DNA of 64,000 nucleotides from Diadophis punctatus similis (lineage: Eukaryota > Chordata > Lepidosauria > Squamata > Dipsadidae). The notes below the pieces were generated by a model. That model saw nothing but the letters and a program-made list of their open reading frames with translations, was not told where the DNA came from and did not search any database. Location of the stretch: NCBI GenBank assembly GCA_023053685.1, contig JALIGW010000061.1, positions 3,180,001-3,244,000 of the forward strand, written 5' to 3'. Shown here one piece after another: positions 13,680-28,100 of the stretch. A program made the position numbers and the translations under genes. Within the stretch, counting starts at the first letter, position 1. Every line of letters starts with the position of its first letter.

Positions 13680-16600
13680 GGTTTGTTCCCCCAGATACTC
13701 AGGGGTCTCAGCCAGGAACTCCACGCCCAGCTTCTGTGAATTGAAACTACAATGGAGTGAGGTTTGTTCCCCCAGATACTGAGAGGTCTCAGCTAGGAAC
13801 TCCACCCCCAGCTTCTGTGAATTCAAACTACAATGGAGTGAGGTTTTGTCCCCCAGATACTCACACGTCTCAGCCAGGAACTCCACCAAAAGCTTCTGTA
13901 AATTCAAACTACAATGGAGTGAGGTTTTTCCCCCCAGATACTAACAAGTCTCAGCCAGGAACTCCACCCGCAGTTTCTGTGAATTCAAACTACAATGGAG
14001 TGAGGTTTCTTCCCCCAGATACTCACATGTTTCAGCCAGGAACTCTACGCCCAGCTTCTGTGAATTCAAACTACAATGTAGTGAGGTTTGTTCCCCCAGA
14101 TACTCACAGGTCTAAGCCAGGAACTCCACCCCCAGCTTCTGTGAATTCAAAATGGATTGAGGTTTTTCTCCCAGATACTAACACGTCTCAGCCAGGAACT
14201 CCACCAACAGCTTCTGTGAATTCAAACTACAATGGAGTGAGGTTTTTCCCCCAGATACTAACAAGTCTCAGCCAGGAACTCCACCCCCAGCTTCTGTGAA
14301 TTCAAACTACAATGCAGTGAGGTTTCCCCCCCCCCAGATACTCACAGGTCTCAGCCAGGACCTCCACCCCCAGCTTTTGTGAATTCAAACTACAATGGAG
14401 TGAGGTTTGTTCCCCCAGATACTCACAGGTCTCAGCCAGGAACTCCACCCCCAGCTTCTGTGAATTCAAACTACAATGGAGTGAGGTTTTTTTCCCCAGA
14501 TACACACCTGTCTCAGCCAGGAACTCCACCCCCAGCTTCTGTGAATTCAAACTACAATGCAGTGAGGTTCCCCCCCCCCCAGATACTCACAGGTCTCAGC
14601 CAGGAACTCCACCCCCAGCTTCTGTGAATTCAAACTACAATGGAGTGAGGTTTCTTCCCCCAGATACTCACAGGTCTCAGCCAGGAACTCCACCCCCAGC
14701 TTCTGTGAATTGAAAATACAATGCAGTGAGGTTTTTTCCCCCAGATACTCACAGGTCTAAGCCAGGAACTCCACCCCCAGCTTCTGTGAATTCAAACTAC
14801 AATGCAGCGTGGTTTTTCTCCCCAGATACTCACAAGTCTCAGCCAGGAACTCCACCCGCAGCTTCTGTGAATTCAAACTACAATGGAGTGAGGTTTCTTC
14901 CCCCAGATACTCACAGGTCTCAGCCAGGAACTCCACGCCCAGCTTCTGTGAATTCAAACTATAATGGGATGACGTTTTTTCCCCCAGAAACTAAGAAGTC
15001 TCAGCCAGGAGCTCCACCCCCAGCTTCTGTGAATTCAAACTACAATGGATTGAGGTTTGTTCCCCCAGATACTCACAGGTCTCAGCCAGGAACTCCACCC
15101 CCAGCTTCTGTGAATTCAAACTACAATGGAGTGAGGTTTGTTCCCCCAGATACTCACGGGTCTCAGCCAGGAACTCCACGCCCAGCTTCTGTGAATTGAA
15201 ACTACAATGGAGTGAGGTTTGTTCCCCCAGATACTCACAGGTCTCAGCCAGGAACTCCACCCCCAGCTTCTGTGAATTCAAACTACAATGGAGTGAAGTG
15301 TTTCCCCCGAGATACTCACAGGTATCAGCCAGGAAATCCACCCCAGCTTCTGTGAATTGAAACTACAATTCAGTGAGATTTTTTTCCCAGATACTCACAG
15401 GTCTCAGCCAGGAACTCCACCTCCAGCATCTGTGAATTCAAACTACAATGGAGTGAGGTTTTGTTCCCCCAGATACTCACAGGTCTCAACCAAGAACTCC
15501 ACCCCCAGCTTCTGTGAATTCAAACTACAATGGAGTGAGGTTTTCCCCCCCAGATACTCACAGGTCTCAGCAAGGACCTCCACCCCCAGCTTTTGTGAAT
15601 TCAAACTACAATGGAGTGAGGTTTTCCCGCCGATACTCACAGGTCTCATCCAGGAACTCCACCCCCAGCTTCTGTGAATTCAAACTACAATGGAGTGAGG
15701 TTTTTTCCCCAGATACTCACAGGTCTCAGCCAGGAACTCCACACCAAGCTTCTGTGAATTCATACTGCAATGGAGTGAGGTTTTTTAACCCAGAAACTCA
15801 CAGGTCTCAGCCAGGAACTCCACCCCCGGCTTCTGTGAATTCAAACTACAATGGAGTGAAGTGTTTCCCCCGAGATACTCACAGGTATCAGCCAGGAAAT
15901 CCACCCCAGCTTCTGTGAATTGAAACTACAATGCAGTGAGATTTTTTTCCCAGAAACTCACAGGTCTCAGCCAGGAACTCCACCCCCAGCATCTGTGAAT
16001 TCAAACTACAATGGAGTGAGGTTTTGTTCCCCCAGATACTCACAGGTCTCAGCCAGGAACTCCATCCCCAGCTTCTGTGAATTCAAACTACAATGAAGTG
16101 AGGTGTTTTCCCCAGATACTCACAGGTCTCAGCCAGGAACTCCACGCCAAGCTTCTGTGAATTCATACTGCAATGGAGTGAGGTTTTTTAACCCAGAAAC
16201 TCACAGGTCTCAGCCAGGAACTCCACCCCCGGCTTCTGTGAATTCAAACTACAATGGAGTGAGGTTTTGTTCCCCCAGATACTCACAGGTCTCAGCCAGG
16301 AACTCCACTCCAGCTTCTGTGAATTCAAACTACAATGGAGTGAGGTTTTTTCCCCCAGATACTAACAAGTCTCAGCCAGGAACTCCACCCGCAGCTTCTG
16401 TGAATTCAAACTACAATGGAGTGAGGTTTTTTCCCCCAGATACTCACAGGTCTCAGCCAGGAACTCCACGCCCAGCTTCTGTGAATTCAAACTACAATGT
16501 AGTGAGGTTTCTTCCTCCAGATACTCACAGGTCTCAGCCAGGAACTCCACCCCCAGCTTCTGTGAATTCAAACTACAATGGAGTGAGGTTTTTTTCCCCA

Positions 16601-16882
16601 GAAACTCACAGGTATCAGCCAGGAACTCCACCCCAGCTTCTGTGAATTGAAACTACAATGCAGTGAGTTTTTTTTCCCAGATACTCACAGGTCTCAGCCA
16701 GGAACTCCACCCCCAACATCTGTGAATTCAAACTACAATGGAGTGAGGTTTTGTTCCCCCAGATACTCACAGGTCTCAGCCAAGAACTCCACCCCCAGCT
16801 TCTATGAATTCAAACTACAATGGAGTGAAGTTTCCCCCCCCCAGATACTCACAGGTCTCAGCAAGGACCTCCACCCCCAGCT
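13680..16882 (+). repeat. 3,232-bp tandem duplication, copy A
   Basis: Offset to copy B is 3,231-3,232 bp over most of its length; one T is missing here near 14,240. Other differences: ccacaccaagc near 15,730, cacctccagcatc near 15,421 and a changed cccaacatctgtg near 16,703. It carries the 480 bp cassette, the gcagcgtgg monomer and the HindIII monomers in the same order as copy B. Confidence 0.87.
13735..14214 (+). repeat. 480-bp cassette, copy 2
   Basis: Same length and monomer order as copy 1. It has the derived cacatgtttcag but keeps cttcccccagatac. Private change: gatactgagaggtc near 13,777. It lies in copy A of the 3,232 bp duplication. Confidence 0.88.
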
Positions 16883-16910
16883 TCTGTGAATTCAAACTAC
16901 AATGGATTGA

Positions 16911-19900
16911 GGTTTGTTCCCCCAGATACTCACGGGTCTCAGCCAGGAACTCCACGCCCAGCTTCTGTGAATTGAAACTACAATGGAGTGAGGTTTGTTC
17001 CCCCAGATACTGACAGGTCTCAGCTAGGAACTCCACCCCCAGCTTCTGTGAATTCAAACTACAATGGAGTGAGGTTTTGTCCCCTAGATACTCACACGTC
17101 TCAGCCAGGAACTCCACCAAAAGCTTCTGTAAATTCAAACTACAATGGAGTGAGGTTTTTCCCCCCAGATACTAACAAGTCTCAGCCAGGAACTCCACCC
17201 GCAGTTTCTGTGAATTCAAACTACAATGGAGTGAGGTTTCTTCCCCCAGATACTCACATGTTTCAGCCAGGAACTCTACGCCCAGCTTCTGTGAATTCAA
17301 ACTACAATGTAGTGAGGTTTGTTCCCCCAGATACTCACAGGTCTAAGCCAGGAACTCCACCCCCAGCTTCTGTGAATTCAAAATGGATTGAGGTTTTTCT
17401 CCCAGATACTAACACGTCTCAGCCAGGAACTCCACCAACAGCTTCTGTGAATTCAAACTACAATGGAGTGAGGTTTTTTCCCCCAGATACTAACAAGTCT
17501 CAGCCAGGAACTCCACCCCCAGCTTCTGTGAATTCAAACTACAATGCAGTGAGGTTTCCCCCCCCCCAGATACTCACAGGTCTCAGCCAGGACCTCCACC
17601 CCCAGCTTTTGTGAATTCAAACTACAATGGAGTGAGGTTTGTTCCCCCAGATACTCACAGGTCTCAGCCAGGAACTCCACCCCCAGCTTCTGTGAATTCA
17701 AACTACAATGGAGTGAGGTTTTTTTCCCCAGATACACACCTGTCTCAGCCAGGAACTCCACCCCCAGCTTCTGTGAATTCAAACTACAATGCAGTGAGGT
17801 TCCCCCCCCCCCAGATACTCACAGGTCTCAGCCAGGAACTCCACCCCCAGCTTCTGTGAATTCAAACTAAAATGGAGTGAGGTTTCTTCCCCCAGATACT
17901 CACAGGTCTCAGCCAGGAACTCCACCCCCAGCTTCTGTGAATTGAAAATACAATGCAGTGAGGTTTTTTCCCCCAGATACTCACAGGTCTAAGCCAGGAA
18001 CTCCACCCCCAGCTTCTGTGAATTCAAACTACAATGCAGCGTGGTTTTTCTCCCCAGATACTCACAAGTCTCAGCCAGGAACTCCACCCGCAGCTTCTGT
18101 GAATTCAAACTACAATGGAGTGAGGTTTCTTCCCCCAGATACTCACAGGTCTCAGCCAGGAACTCCACGCCCAGCTTCTGTGAATTCAAACTATAATGGG
18201 ATGACGTTTTTTCCCCCAGAAACTAAGAAGTCTCAGCCAGGAGCTCCACCCCCAGCTTCTGTGAATTCAAACTACAATGGATTGAGGTTTGTTCCCCCAG
18301 ATACTCACAGGTCTCAGCCAGGAACTCCACCCCCAGCTTCTGTGAATTCAAACTACAATGGAGTGAGGTTTGTTCCCCCAGATACTCACGGGTCTCAGCC
18401 AGGAACTCCACGCCCAGCTTCTGTGAATTGAAACTACAATGGAGTGAGGTTTGTTCCCCCAGATACTCACAGGTCTCAGCCAGGAACTCCACCCCCAGCT
18501 TCTGTGAATTCAAACTACAATGGAGTGAAGTGTTTCCCCCGAGATACTCACAGGTATCAGCCAGGAAATCCACCCCAGCTTCTGTGAATTGAAACTACAA
18601 TTCAGTGAGATTTTTTTCCCAGATACTCACAGGTCTCAGCCAGGAACTCCACCCCCAGCATCTGTGAATTCAAACTACAATGGAGTGAGGTTTTGTTCCC
18701 CCAGATACTCACAGGTCTCAACCAAGAACTCCACCCCCAGCTTCTGTGAATTCAAACTACAATGGAGTGAGGTTTTCCCCCCCAGATACTCACAGGTCTC
18801 AGCAAGGACCTCCACCCCCAGCTTTTGTGAATTCAAACTACAATGGAGTGAGGTTTTCCCGCCGATACTCACAGGTCTCATCCAGGAACTCCACCCCCAG
18901 CTTCTGTGAATTCAAACTACAATGGAGTGAGGTTTTTTCCCCAGATACTCACAGGTCTCAGCCAGGAACTCCACGCCAAGCTTCTGTGAATTCATACTGC
19001 AATGGAGTGAGGTTTTTTAACCCAGAAACTCACAGGTCTCAGCCAGGAACTCCACCCCCGGCTTCTGTGAATTCAAACTACAATGGAGTGAAGTGTTTCC
19101 CCCGAGATACTCACAGGTATCAGCCAGGAAATCCACCCCAGCTTCTGTGAATTGAAACTACAATGCAGTGAGATTTTTTTCCCAGATACTCACAGGTCTC
19201 AGCCAGGAACTCCACCCCCAGCATCTGTGAATTCAAACTACAATGGAGTGAGGTTTTGTTCCCCCAGATACTCACAGGTCTCAGCCAGGAACTCCACCCC
19301 CAGCTTCTGTGAATTCAAACTACAATGAAGTGAGGTGTTTTCCCCAGATACTCACAGGTCTCAGCCAGGAACTCCACGCCAAGCTTCTGTGAATTCATAC
19401 TGCAATGGAGTGAGGTTTTTTAACCCAGAAACTCACAGGTCTCAGCCAGGAACTCCACCCGCAGCTTCTGTGAATTCAAACTACAATGGAGTGAGGTTTT
19501 TTCCCCCAGATACTAACAAGTCTCAGCCAGGAACTCCACCCGCAGCTTCTGTGAATTCAAACTACAATGGAGTGAGGTTTTTTCCCCCAGATACTCACAG
19601 GTCTCAGCCAGGAACTCCACGCCCAGCTTCTGTGAATTCAAACTACAATGTAGTGAGGTTTCTTCCTCCAGATACTCACAGGTCTCAGCCAGGAACTCCA
19701 CCCCCAGCTTCTGTGAATTCAAACTACAATGGAGTGAGGTTTTTTTCCCCAGAAACTCACAGGTATCAGCCAGGAACTCCACCCCAGCTTCTGTGAATTG
19801 AAACTACAATGCAGTGAGTTTTTTTTCCCAGATACTCACAGGTCTCAGCCAGGAACTCCACCCCCAGCATCTTTGAATTCAAACTACAATAGAGTGAGGT

Positions 19901-20033
19901 TTTGTTCCCCCAGATACTCACAGGTCTCAGCCAAGAACTCCACCCCCAGCTTCTATGAATTCAAACTACAATGGAGTGAGGTTTCCCCCCCCCAGATACT
20001 CACAGGTCTCAGCAAGGACCTCCACCCCCAGCT
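16911..20033 (+). repeat. 3,232-bp tandem duplication, copy B
   Basis: Matches copy A until about 19.44 kb, where one 81 bp monomer is missing and the offset drops to 3,151 bp. Private changes include cccctagatac near 17,094 and aaactaaaatggagtg near 17,868. Its own right half is also the template matched by 24.4-26.4 kb at an offset of 6,377-6,378 bp. Confidence 0.85.
16966..17445 (+). repeat. 480-bp cassette, copy 3
   Basis: Derived cacatgtttcag, with ancestral-type cttcccccagatac, as in copy 2. Private change: cccctagatac near 17,094. It is the duplicate of copy 2 within the 3,232 bp repeat. Confidence 0.88.
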
Positions 20034-20143
20034 TTTGTGAATTCAAACTACAATGGAGTGAGGTTTTCCCGCCGATACTCACAGGTCTCAGCCAGGAACT
20101 CCACCCCCAGTTTCTGTGAATTCAAACTACAATGGAGGGAGGT

Positions 20144-20157
20144 CCCCCCCCCCCCCC
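20144..20157 (+). repeat. 14-base C tract
   Basis: Uninterrupted run of 14 C in a gagggaggt monomer. Equivalent monomers elsewhere have 8-9 C, for example near 26,524 and 33,149. Homopolymer length may include sequencing error. Confidence 0.8.
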
Positions 20158-22141
20158 GATACTCACAGGTCTCAGCCAGGAACTCCACTCCCAGCTTCTG
20201 TGAAATCAAACTAAAATGGAGTGAGGTTTGTTCCCCCAGATACTCACAGGTCTCAGCCAGAAACTCCACCCCCAGCTTCTGTGAATTCAAACTACAATGG
20301 AGTGAGGTTTTTTCCCCAGATACACACCTGTCTCAGCCAGGAACTCCACCCCCAGCTTCTGTGAATTCAAACTACAATGCAGTGAGGTTCCCCCCCCCAG
20401 ATACTCACAGGTCTCAGCAAGGACCTCCACCCCCAGCTTTTGTGAATTTAAACTACAATGGGGTGAGGTTCCCCCCCCCATACTCACAGGTCTCAGCCAG
20501 GAACTCCACCCACAGCTTCTGTGAATTCAAACTACAATGTAGTGAGGTTTGTTCCCCCAGATACTCACAGGTCTCAGCCAGGAACTCCACCCCAGCTTCT
20601 GTGAATTGAAACTACAATGGAGTGAGGTTTTGTTCCCCCAGATACTCACAGGTCTCAGCCAAGAACTCCACCCCCAGCTTCTGTGAATTCAAACTGCAAT
20701 GGAGTGAGGTTTTTTCCCCCAGATACTAACAGGTCTCACCCAAGAACTCCACCCCCAGCTTCTGTGAATTCAAACTACAATGGATTGAAGTTTTTTTCCG
20801 AGATACTCACAGGTCTCAGCCAGGAACTCCAACCCCAGCTTCTGTGAATTGAAAATACAATGCAGTGAGGTTTTTCCCCCCAGATACTCATAGGTCTCAG
20901 CCAGGAACTCCACCCCCAGCTTCTGTGAATTCAAACTACAATGCAGCGAGGTTTCCCCCCCCAGATACTCACAAGTCTCATCCAGGAACTCCACCCCCAG
21001 CTTCTGTGAATTCAAACTACAATGGATTGAGGTTTTGTCCCCCAGATACTCACACGTCTCAGCCAGGAACTCCACCAACAGCTTCTGTGAATTCAAACTA
21101 CAATGGAGTGAGGTTTTTTCCCCGAGATACTAACAAGTCTCAGCCAAGAACTCCACCCACAGCTTCTGTGAATTCAAACTACAATGGAGTGAGGTCCCCC
21201 CCCCCGATACTCACAGGTCTCAGCCAGGAACTCCACCACCAGCTTCTGTGAAATCAAACTACAATGGAGTGAGGTTTTTTTTCCCAGATACTCACAGGTC
21301 TTAGCCAGGAACTCCACCCCCAGCTTCTGTGAATTCAAACTACAATGCAGTGAGGTTTTGTTCCCCCAGATACTCACAGGTCTCAGCCAGGAACTCCACC
21401 CCCAGCTTCTGTGAATTCAAACTACAATGGAGTGAAGTGTTTCCCCCGAGATACTCACAGGTATCAGCCAGGAACTCCACCCCAGCTTCTGTGAATTGAA
21501 ACTACAATGCAGTGAGGTTTTGCCGCCCAGATACTCACAAGCGTCAGCCAGGAATTCCACCCCCAGCTTCTGTGAATTCAAACTAAAATGGATTGAGTTT
21601 TTTCTCCCAGATACTCACAGGTCTCAGCCAGGAACTCCACCCCCAGCTTCTGTGAATTCAAACTGCAATGGAGTGAGGTTTTTTCCCCCAGATACTAACA
21701 GGTCTCACCCAAGAACTCCACCCCCAGCTTCTGTGAATTCAAACTACAATGGATTGAGGTTTTGTTCCCCCAGATACTCACAGGTCTCAGCCAGGAACTC
21801 CACTCCCAGCTTCTGTGAATTCAAACTATAATGGGATGACGTTTTTCCCCCCAGAAACTAACAAGTCTCAGCCAGGAGCTCCACCCCTAGCTTCTGTGAA
21901 TTCAAACTACAATGGAGTGAGGTTTGTTCCCCCAGATACTCACGGGTCTCAGCCAGGAACTCCACGCCCAGCTTCTGTGAATTGAAACTACAATGGAGTG
22001 AGGTTTGTTCCCCAGATACTCACAGGTCTCAGCCAGGAACTCCACCCCCAGCTTCTGTGAATTCAAACTACAATGGAGTGAAGTGTTTCCCCCGAGAAAC
22101 TCACAGGTATCAGCCAGGAACTCCACCCCAGCTTCTGTGAA

Positions 22142-25100
22142 TTGAAACTACAATGCAGTGAGGTTTTTCCCCCCAGATACTCACAAGCCTCAGCCAGGAA
22201 TTCCACCCCCAGCTTCTGTGAATTCAAACTAAAATGGATTGAGGTTTTTCTCCCAGATACTCACAGGTCTCAGCCAAGAAGTCCACCCCCAGCTTCTGTG
22301 AATTCAAACTGCAATGGAGTGAGGTTTTTTCCCCCAGATACTAACAGGTCTCAGCCAGGAACTCCAACCCCAGCTTCTGTGAATTGAAAATACAATGCAG
22401 TGAGGTTTTTCCCCCCAGATACTCACAGGTCTCAGCCAGGAACTCCACCCCCAGCTTCTGTGAATTCAAACTACATTGCAGCGAGGTTTTTCCCCCCAGA
22501 TACTCACAAGTCTCATCCAGGAACTCCACCCCCAGCTTCTGTGAATTCACACTACAATGGATTGAGGTTTTGTCCCCCAGATACTCACACGTCTCAGCCA
22601 GGAACTCCACCAACAGCTTCTGTGAATTCAAACTACAATGGAGTGAGGTTTGTTCCCCCAGATACTCACAGGTCTCAGCCAGGAACTCCACGCCCAGCTT
22701 CTGTGAATTCAAACTACAATGGAGTGAGGTTTGTTCCCCCAGATACTCACAGGTCTCAGCCAGGAACTCCACCCCAGCTTCTGTGAATTGAAACTACAAT
22801 GCAGTGAGGTTTTTCTCCCAGACACTCACAGGTCTCAGCCAAGAACTCCAGCCCCAGCTTCTGTGAATTCAAACTACAATGGAGTGAGGTTCCCCCACCC
22901 CGATACTCACAGGTCTCAGCCAGGAACTCCACCCCCAGCTTCTGTGAAATCAAACTACAATGGAGTGAGGTTTTTTTCCCAGATACTCACAGGTCTTAGC
23001 CAGGAACTCCACCCCCAGCTTCTGTGAATTCAAACTACAATGCAGTGAGGTTTTGTTCCCCCAGATACTCACGGGTCTCAGCCAGGAACTCCACGCCCAG
23101 CTTCTGTGAATTCAAACTACAATGGAGTGAGGTTTGTTCCCCCAGATACTCACAGGTCTCAGCCAGGAACTCCACCCCCAGCTTCTGTGAATTCAAACTA
23201 CAATGGAGTGAAGTGTTTCCCCCGAGATACTCACAGGTATCAGCCAGGAACTCCACCCCAGCTTCTGTGAATTGAAACTACAATTCAGTGAGGTTTTTCC
23301 CCCCAGATACTCACAAGCCTCAGCCAGGAACTCCACCCCCAGCTTCTGTGAATTCAAACTATAATGGGATGACGTTTTTCCCCCCAGAAACTAACAAGTC
23401 TCAGCCAGGAGCTCCACCCCCAGCTTCTGTGAATTCAAACTACAATGGATTGAGGTTTGTTCCCCCAGATACTCACGGGTCTCAGCCAGGAACAACACGC
23501 CCAGCTTCTGTGAATTGAAACTACAATGGAGTGAGGTTTGTTCCCCCAGATACTGACAGGTCTCAGCTAGGAACTCCACCCCCAGCTTCTGTGAATTCAA
23601 ACTACAATGGAGTGAGGTTTTGTCCCCCAGATACTCACACGTCTCAGCCAGGAACTCCACCAAAAGCTTCTGTAAATTCAAACTACAATGGAGTGAGGTT
23701 TTTCCCCCCAGATACTAACAAGTCTCAGCCAGGAACTCCACCCGCAGTTTCTGTGAATTCAAACTACAATGGAGTGAGGTTTCTTCCCCAAGATACTCAC
23801 ATGTTTCAGCCAGGAACTCTACGCCCAGCTTCTGTGAATTCAAACTACAATGTAGTGAGGTTTGTTCCCCCAGATACTCACAGGTCTAAGCCAGGAACTC
23901 CACCCCCAGCTTCTGTGAATTCAAAATGGATTGAGGTTTTTCTCCCAGATACTAACACGTCTCAGCCAGGAACTCCACCAACAGCTTCTGTGAATTCAAA
24001 CTACAATGGAGTGAGGTTTTTTCCCCCAGATACTAACAAGTCTCAGCCAGGAACTCCACCCCCAGCTTCTGTGAATTCAAACTACAATGGAGTGAGGTTT
24101 GTTCCCCCAGATACTCACAGGTCTCAGCCAGGAACTCCACCCCCAGCTTCTGTGAATTCAAACTACAATGGAGTGAGGTTTTTTTCCCCAGATACACACC
24201 TGTCTCAGCCAGGAACTCCACCCCCAGCTTCTGTGAATTCAAACTACAATGCAGTGAGGTTCCCCCCCCCCAGATACTCACAGGTCTCAGCCAGGAACTC
24301 CACCCCCAGCTTCTGTGAATTCAAACTACAATGGAGTGAGGTTTCTTCCCCCAGATACTCACAGGTCTCAGCCAGGAACTCCACCCCCAGCTTCTGTGAA
24401 TTCAAACTACAATGCAGCGTGGTTTTTCTCCCCAGATACTCACAAGTCTCAGCCAGGAACTCCACCCGCAGCTTCTGTGAATTCAAACTACAATGGAGTG
24501 AGGTTTCTTCCCCCAGATACTCACAGGTCTCAGCCAGGAACTCCACGCCCAGCTTCTGTGAATTCAAACTATAATGGGATGACGTTTTTTCCCCCAGAAA
24601 CTAAGAAGTCTCAGCCAGGAGCTCCACCCCCAGCTTCTGTGAATTCAAACTACAATGGATTGAGGTTTGTTCCCCCAGATACTCACAGGTCTCAGCCAGG
24701 AACTCCACCCCCAGCTTCTGTGAATTCAAACTACAATGGAGTGAGGTTTGTTCCCCCAGATACTCACGGGTCTCAGCCAGGAACTCCACGCCCAGCTTCT
24801 GTGAATTGAAACTACAATGGAGTGAGGTTTGTTCCCCCAGATACTCACAGGTCTCAGCCAGGAACTCCACCCCCAGCTTCTGTGAATTCAAACTACAATG
24901 GAGTGAAGTGTTTCCCCCGAGATACTCACAGGTATCAGCCAGGAAATCCACCCCAGCTTCTGTGAATTGAAACTACAATTCAGTGAGATTTTTTTCCCAG
25001 ATACTCACAGGTCTCAGCCAGGAACTCCACCCCCAGCATCTGTGAATTCAAACTACAATGGAGTGAGGTTTTGTTCCCCCAGATACTCACAGGTCTCAAC

Positions 25101-28100
25101 CAAGAACTCCACCCCCAGCTTCTGTGAATTCAAACTACAATGGAGTGAGGTTTTCCCCCCCAGATACTCACAGGTCTCAGCAAGGACCTCCACCCCCAGC
25201 TTTTGTGAATTCAAACTACAATGGAGTGAGGTTTTCCCGCCGATACTCACAGGTCTCATCCAGGAACTCCACCCCCAGCTTCTGTGAATTCAAACTACAA
25301 TGGAGTGAGGTTTTTTCCCCAGATACTCACAGGTCTCAGCCAGGAACTCCACGCCAAGCTTCTGTGAATTCATACTGCAATGGAGTGAGGTTTTTTAACC
25401 CAGAAACTCACAGGTCTCAGCCAGGAACTCCACCCCCGGCTTCTGTGAATTCAAACTACAATGGAGTGAAGTGTTTCCCCCGAGATACTCACAGGTATCA
25501 GCCAGGAAATCCACCCCAGCTTCTGTGAATTGAAACTACAATGCAGTGAGATTTTTTTCCCAGATACTCACAGGTCTCAGCCAGGAACTCCACCCCCAGC
25601 ATCTGTGAATTCAAACTACAATGGAGTGAGGTTTTGTTCCCCCAGATACTCACAGGTCTCAGCCAGGAACTCCACCCCCAGCTTCTGTGAATTCAAACTA
25701 CAATGAAGTGAGGTGTTTTCCCCAGATACTCACAGGTCTCAGCCAGGAACTCCACGCCAAGCTTCTGTGAATTCATACTGCAATGGAGTGAGGTTTTTTA
25801 ACCCAGAAACTCACAGGTCTCAGCCAGGAACTCCACTCCAGCTTCTGTGAATTCAAACTACAATGGAGTGAGGTTTTTTCCCCCAGATACTAACAAGTCT
25901 CAGCCAGGAACTCCACCCGCAGCTTCTGTGAATTCAAACTACAATGGAGTGAGGTTTTTTCCCCCAGATACTCACAGGTCTCAGCCAGGAACTCCACGCC
26001 CAGCTTCTGTGAATTCAAACTACAATGTAGTGAGGTTTCTTCCTCCAGATACTCACAGGTCTCAGCCAGGAACTCCACCCCCAGCTTCTGTGAATTCAAA
26101 CTACAATGGAGTGAGGTTTTTTTCCCCAGAAACTCACAGGTATCAGCCAGGAACTCCACCCCAGCTTCTGTGAATTGAAACTACAATGCAGTGAGTTTTT
26201 TTTCCCAGATACTCACAGGTCTCAGCCAGGAACTCCACCCCCAGCATCTTTGAATTCAAACTACAATAGAGTGAGGTTTTGTTCCCCCAGATACTCACAG
26301 GTCTCAGCCAAGAACTCCACCCCCAGCTTCTATGAATTCAAACTACAATGGAGTGAGGTTTCCCCCCCCCCCAGATACTCACAGGTCTCAGCAAGGACCT
26401 CCACCCCCAGCTTTTGTGAATTCAAACTACAATGGAGTGAGGTTTTCCCGCCGATACTCACAGGTCTCAGCCAGGAACTCCACCCCCAGTTTCTGTGAAT
26501 TCAAACTACAATGGAGGGAGGTTCCCCCCCCCGATACTCACAGGTCTCAGCCAGGAACTCCACTCCCAGCTTCTGTGAAATCAAACTAAAATGGAGTGAG
26601 GTTTGTTCCCCCAGATACTCACAGGTCTCAGCCAGAAACTCCACCCCCAGCTTCTGTGAATTCAAACTACAATGGAGTGAGGTTTTTTCCCCAGATACAC
26701 ACCTGTCTCAGCCAGGAACTCCACCCCCAGCTTCTGTGAATTCAAACTACAATGCAGTGAGGTTCCCCCCCCCCAGATACTCACAGGTCTCAGCAAGGAC
26801 CTCCACCCCCAGCTTTTGTGAATTTAAACTACAATGGGGTGAGGTTCCCCCCCCCATACTCACAGGTCTCAGCCAGGAACTCCACCCCCAGCTTCTGTGA
26901 ATTCAAACTACAATGTAGTGAGGTTTGTTCCCCCAGATACTCACAGGTCTCAGCCAGGAACTCCACCCCAGCTTCTGTGAATTGAAACTACAATGGAGTG
27001 AGGTTTTGTTCCCCCAGATACTCACAGGTCTCAGCCAAGAACTCCACCCCCAGCTTCTGTGAATTCAAACTGCAATGGAGTGAGGTTTTTTCCCCCAGAT
27101 ACTAACAGGTCTCACCCAAGAACTCCACCCCCAGCTTCTGTGAATTCAAACTACAATGGATTGAGGTTTTTTTCCGAGATACTCACAGGTCTCAGCCAGG
27201 AACTCCAACCCCAGCTTCTGTGAATTGAAAATACAATGCAGTGAGGTTTTTCCCCCCAGATACTCATAGGTCTCAGCCAGGAACTCCACCCCCAGCTTCT
27301 GTGAATTCAAACTACAATGCAGCGAGGTTTCCCCCCCCAGATACTCACAAGTCTCATCCAGGAACTCCACCCCCAGCTTCTGTGAATTCAAACTACAATG
27401 GATTGAGGTTTTGTCCCCCAGATACTCACACGTCTCAGCCAGGAACTCCACCAACAGCTTCTGTGAATTCAAACTACAATGGAGTGAGGTTTTTTCCCCG
27501 AGATACTAACAAGTCTCAGCCAAGAACTCCACCCACAGCTTCTGTGAATTCAAACTACAATGGAGTGAGGTCCCCCCCCCCGATACTCACAGGTCTCAGC
27601 CAGGAACTCCACCACCAGCTTCTGTGAAATCAAACTACAATGGAGTGAGGTTTTTTTTCCCAGATACTCACAGGTCTTAGCCAGGAACTCCACCCCCAGC
27701 TTCTGTGAATTCAAACTACAATGCAGTGAGGTTTTGTTCCCCCAGATACTCACAGGTCTCAGCCAGGAACTCCACCCCCAGCTTCTGTGAATTCAAACTA
27801 CAATGGAGTGAAGTGTTTCCCCCGAGATACTCACAGGTATCAGCCAGGAACTCCACCCCAGCTTCTGTGAATTGAAACTTCAATGCAGTGAGGTTTTCCC
27901 GCCCAGATACTCACAAGCGTCAGCCAGGAATTCCACCCCCAGCTTCTGTGAATTCAAACTAAAATGGATTGAGTTTTTTCTCCCAGATACTCACAGGTCT
28001 CAGCCAGGAACTCCACCCCCAGCTTCTGTGAATTCAAACTGCAATGGAGTGAGGTTTTTTCCCCCAGATACTAACAGGTCTCACCCAAGAACTCCACCCC

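Larger units (their letters stand above)
11802..22141 (+). repeat. Higher-order cycle 2 (10.34 kb)
   Basis: Begins and ends at the same landmark pair as cycle 1. The 3,232 bp tandem duplication of 13.7-20.0 kb lies inside it. From about 20.6 kb on it matches the following cycle at a constant offset of 6,376-6,378 bp. Its last 1.3 kb (20,865-22,126) also matches 9,072-10,333 at an offset of 11,793 bp. Confidence 0.8.
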
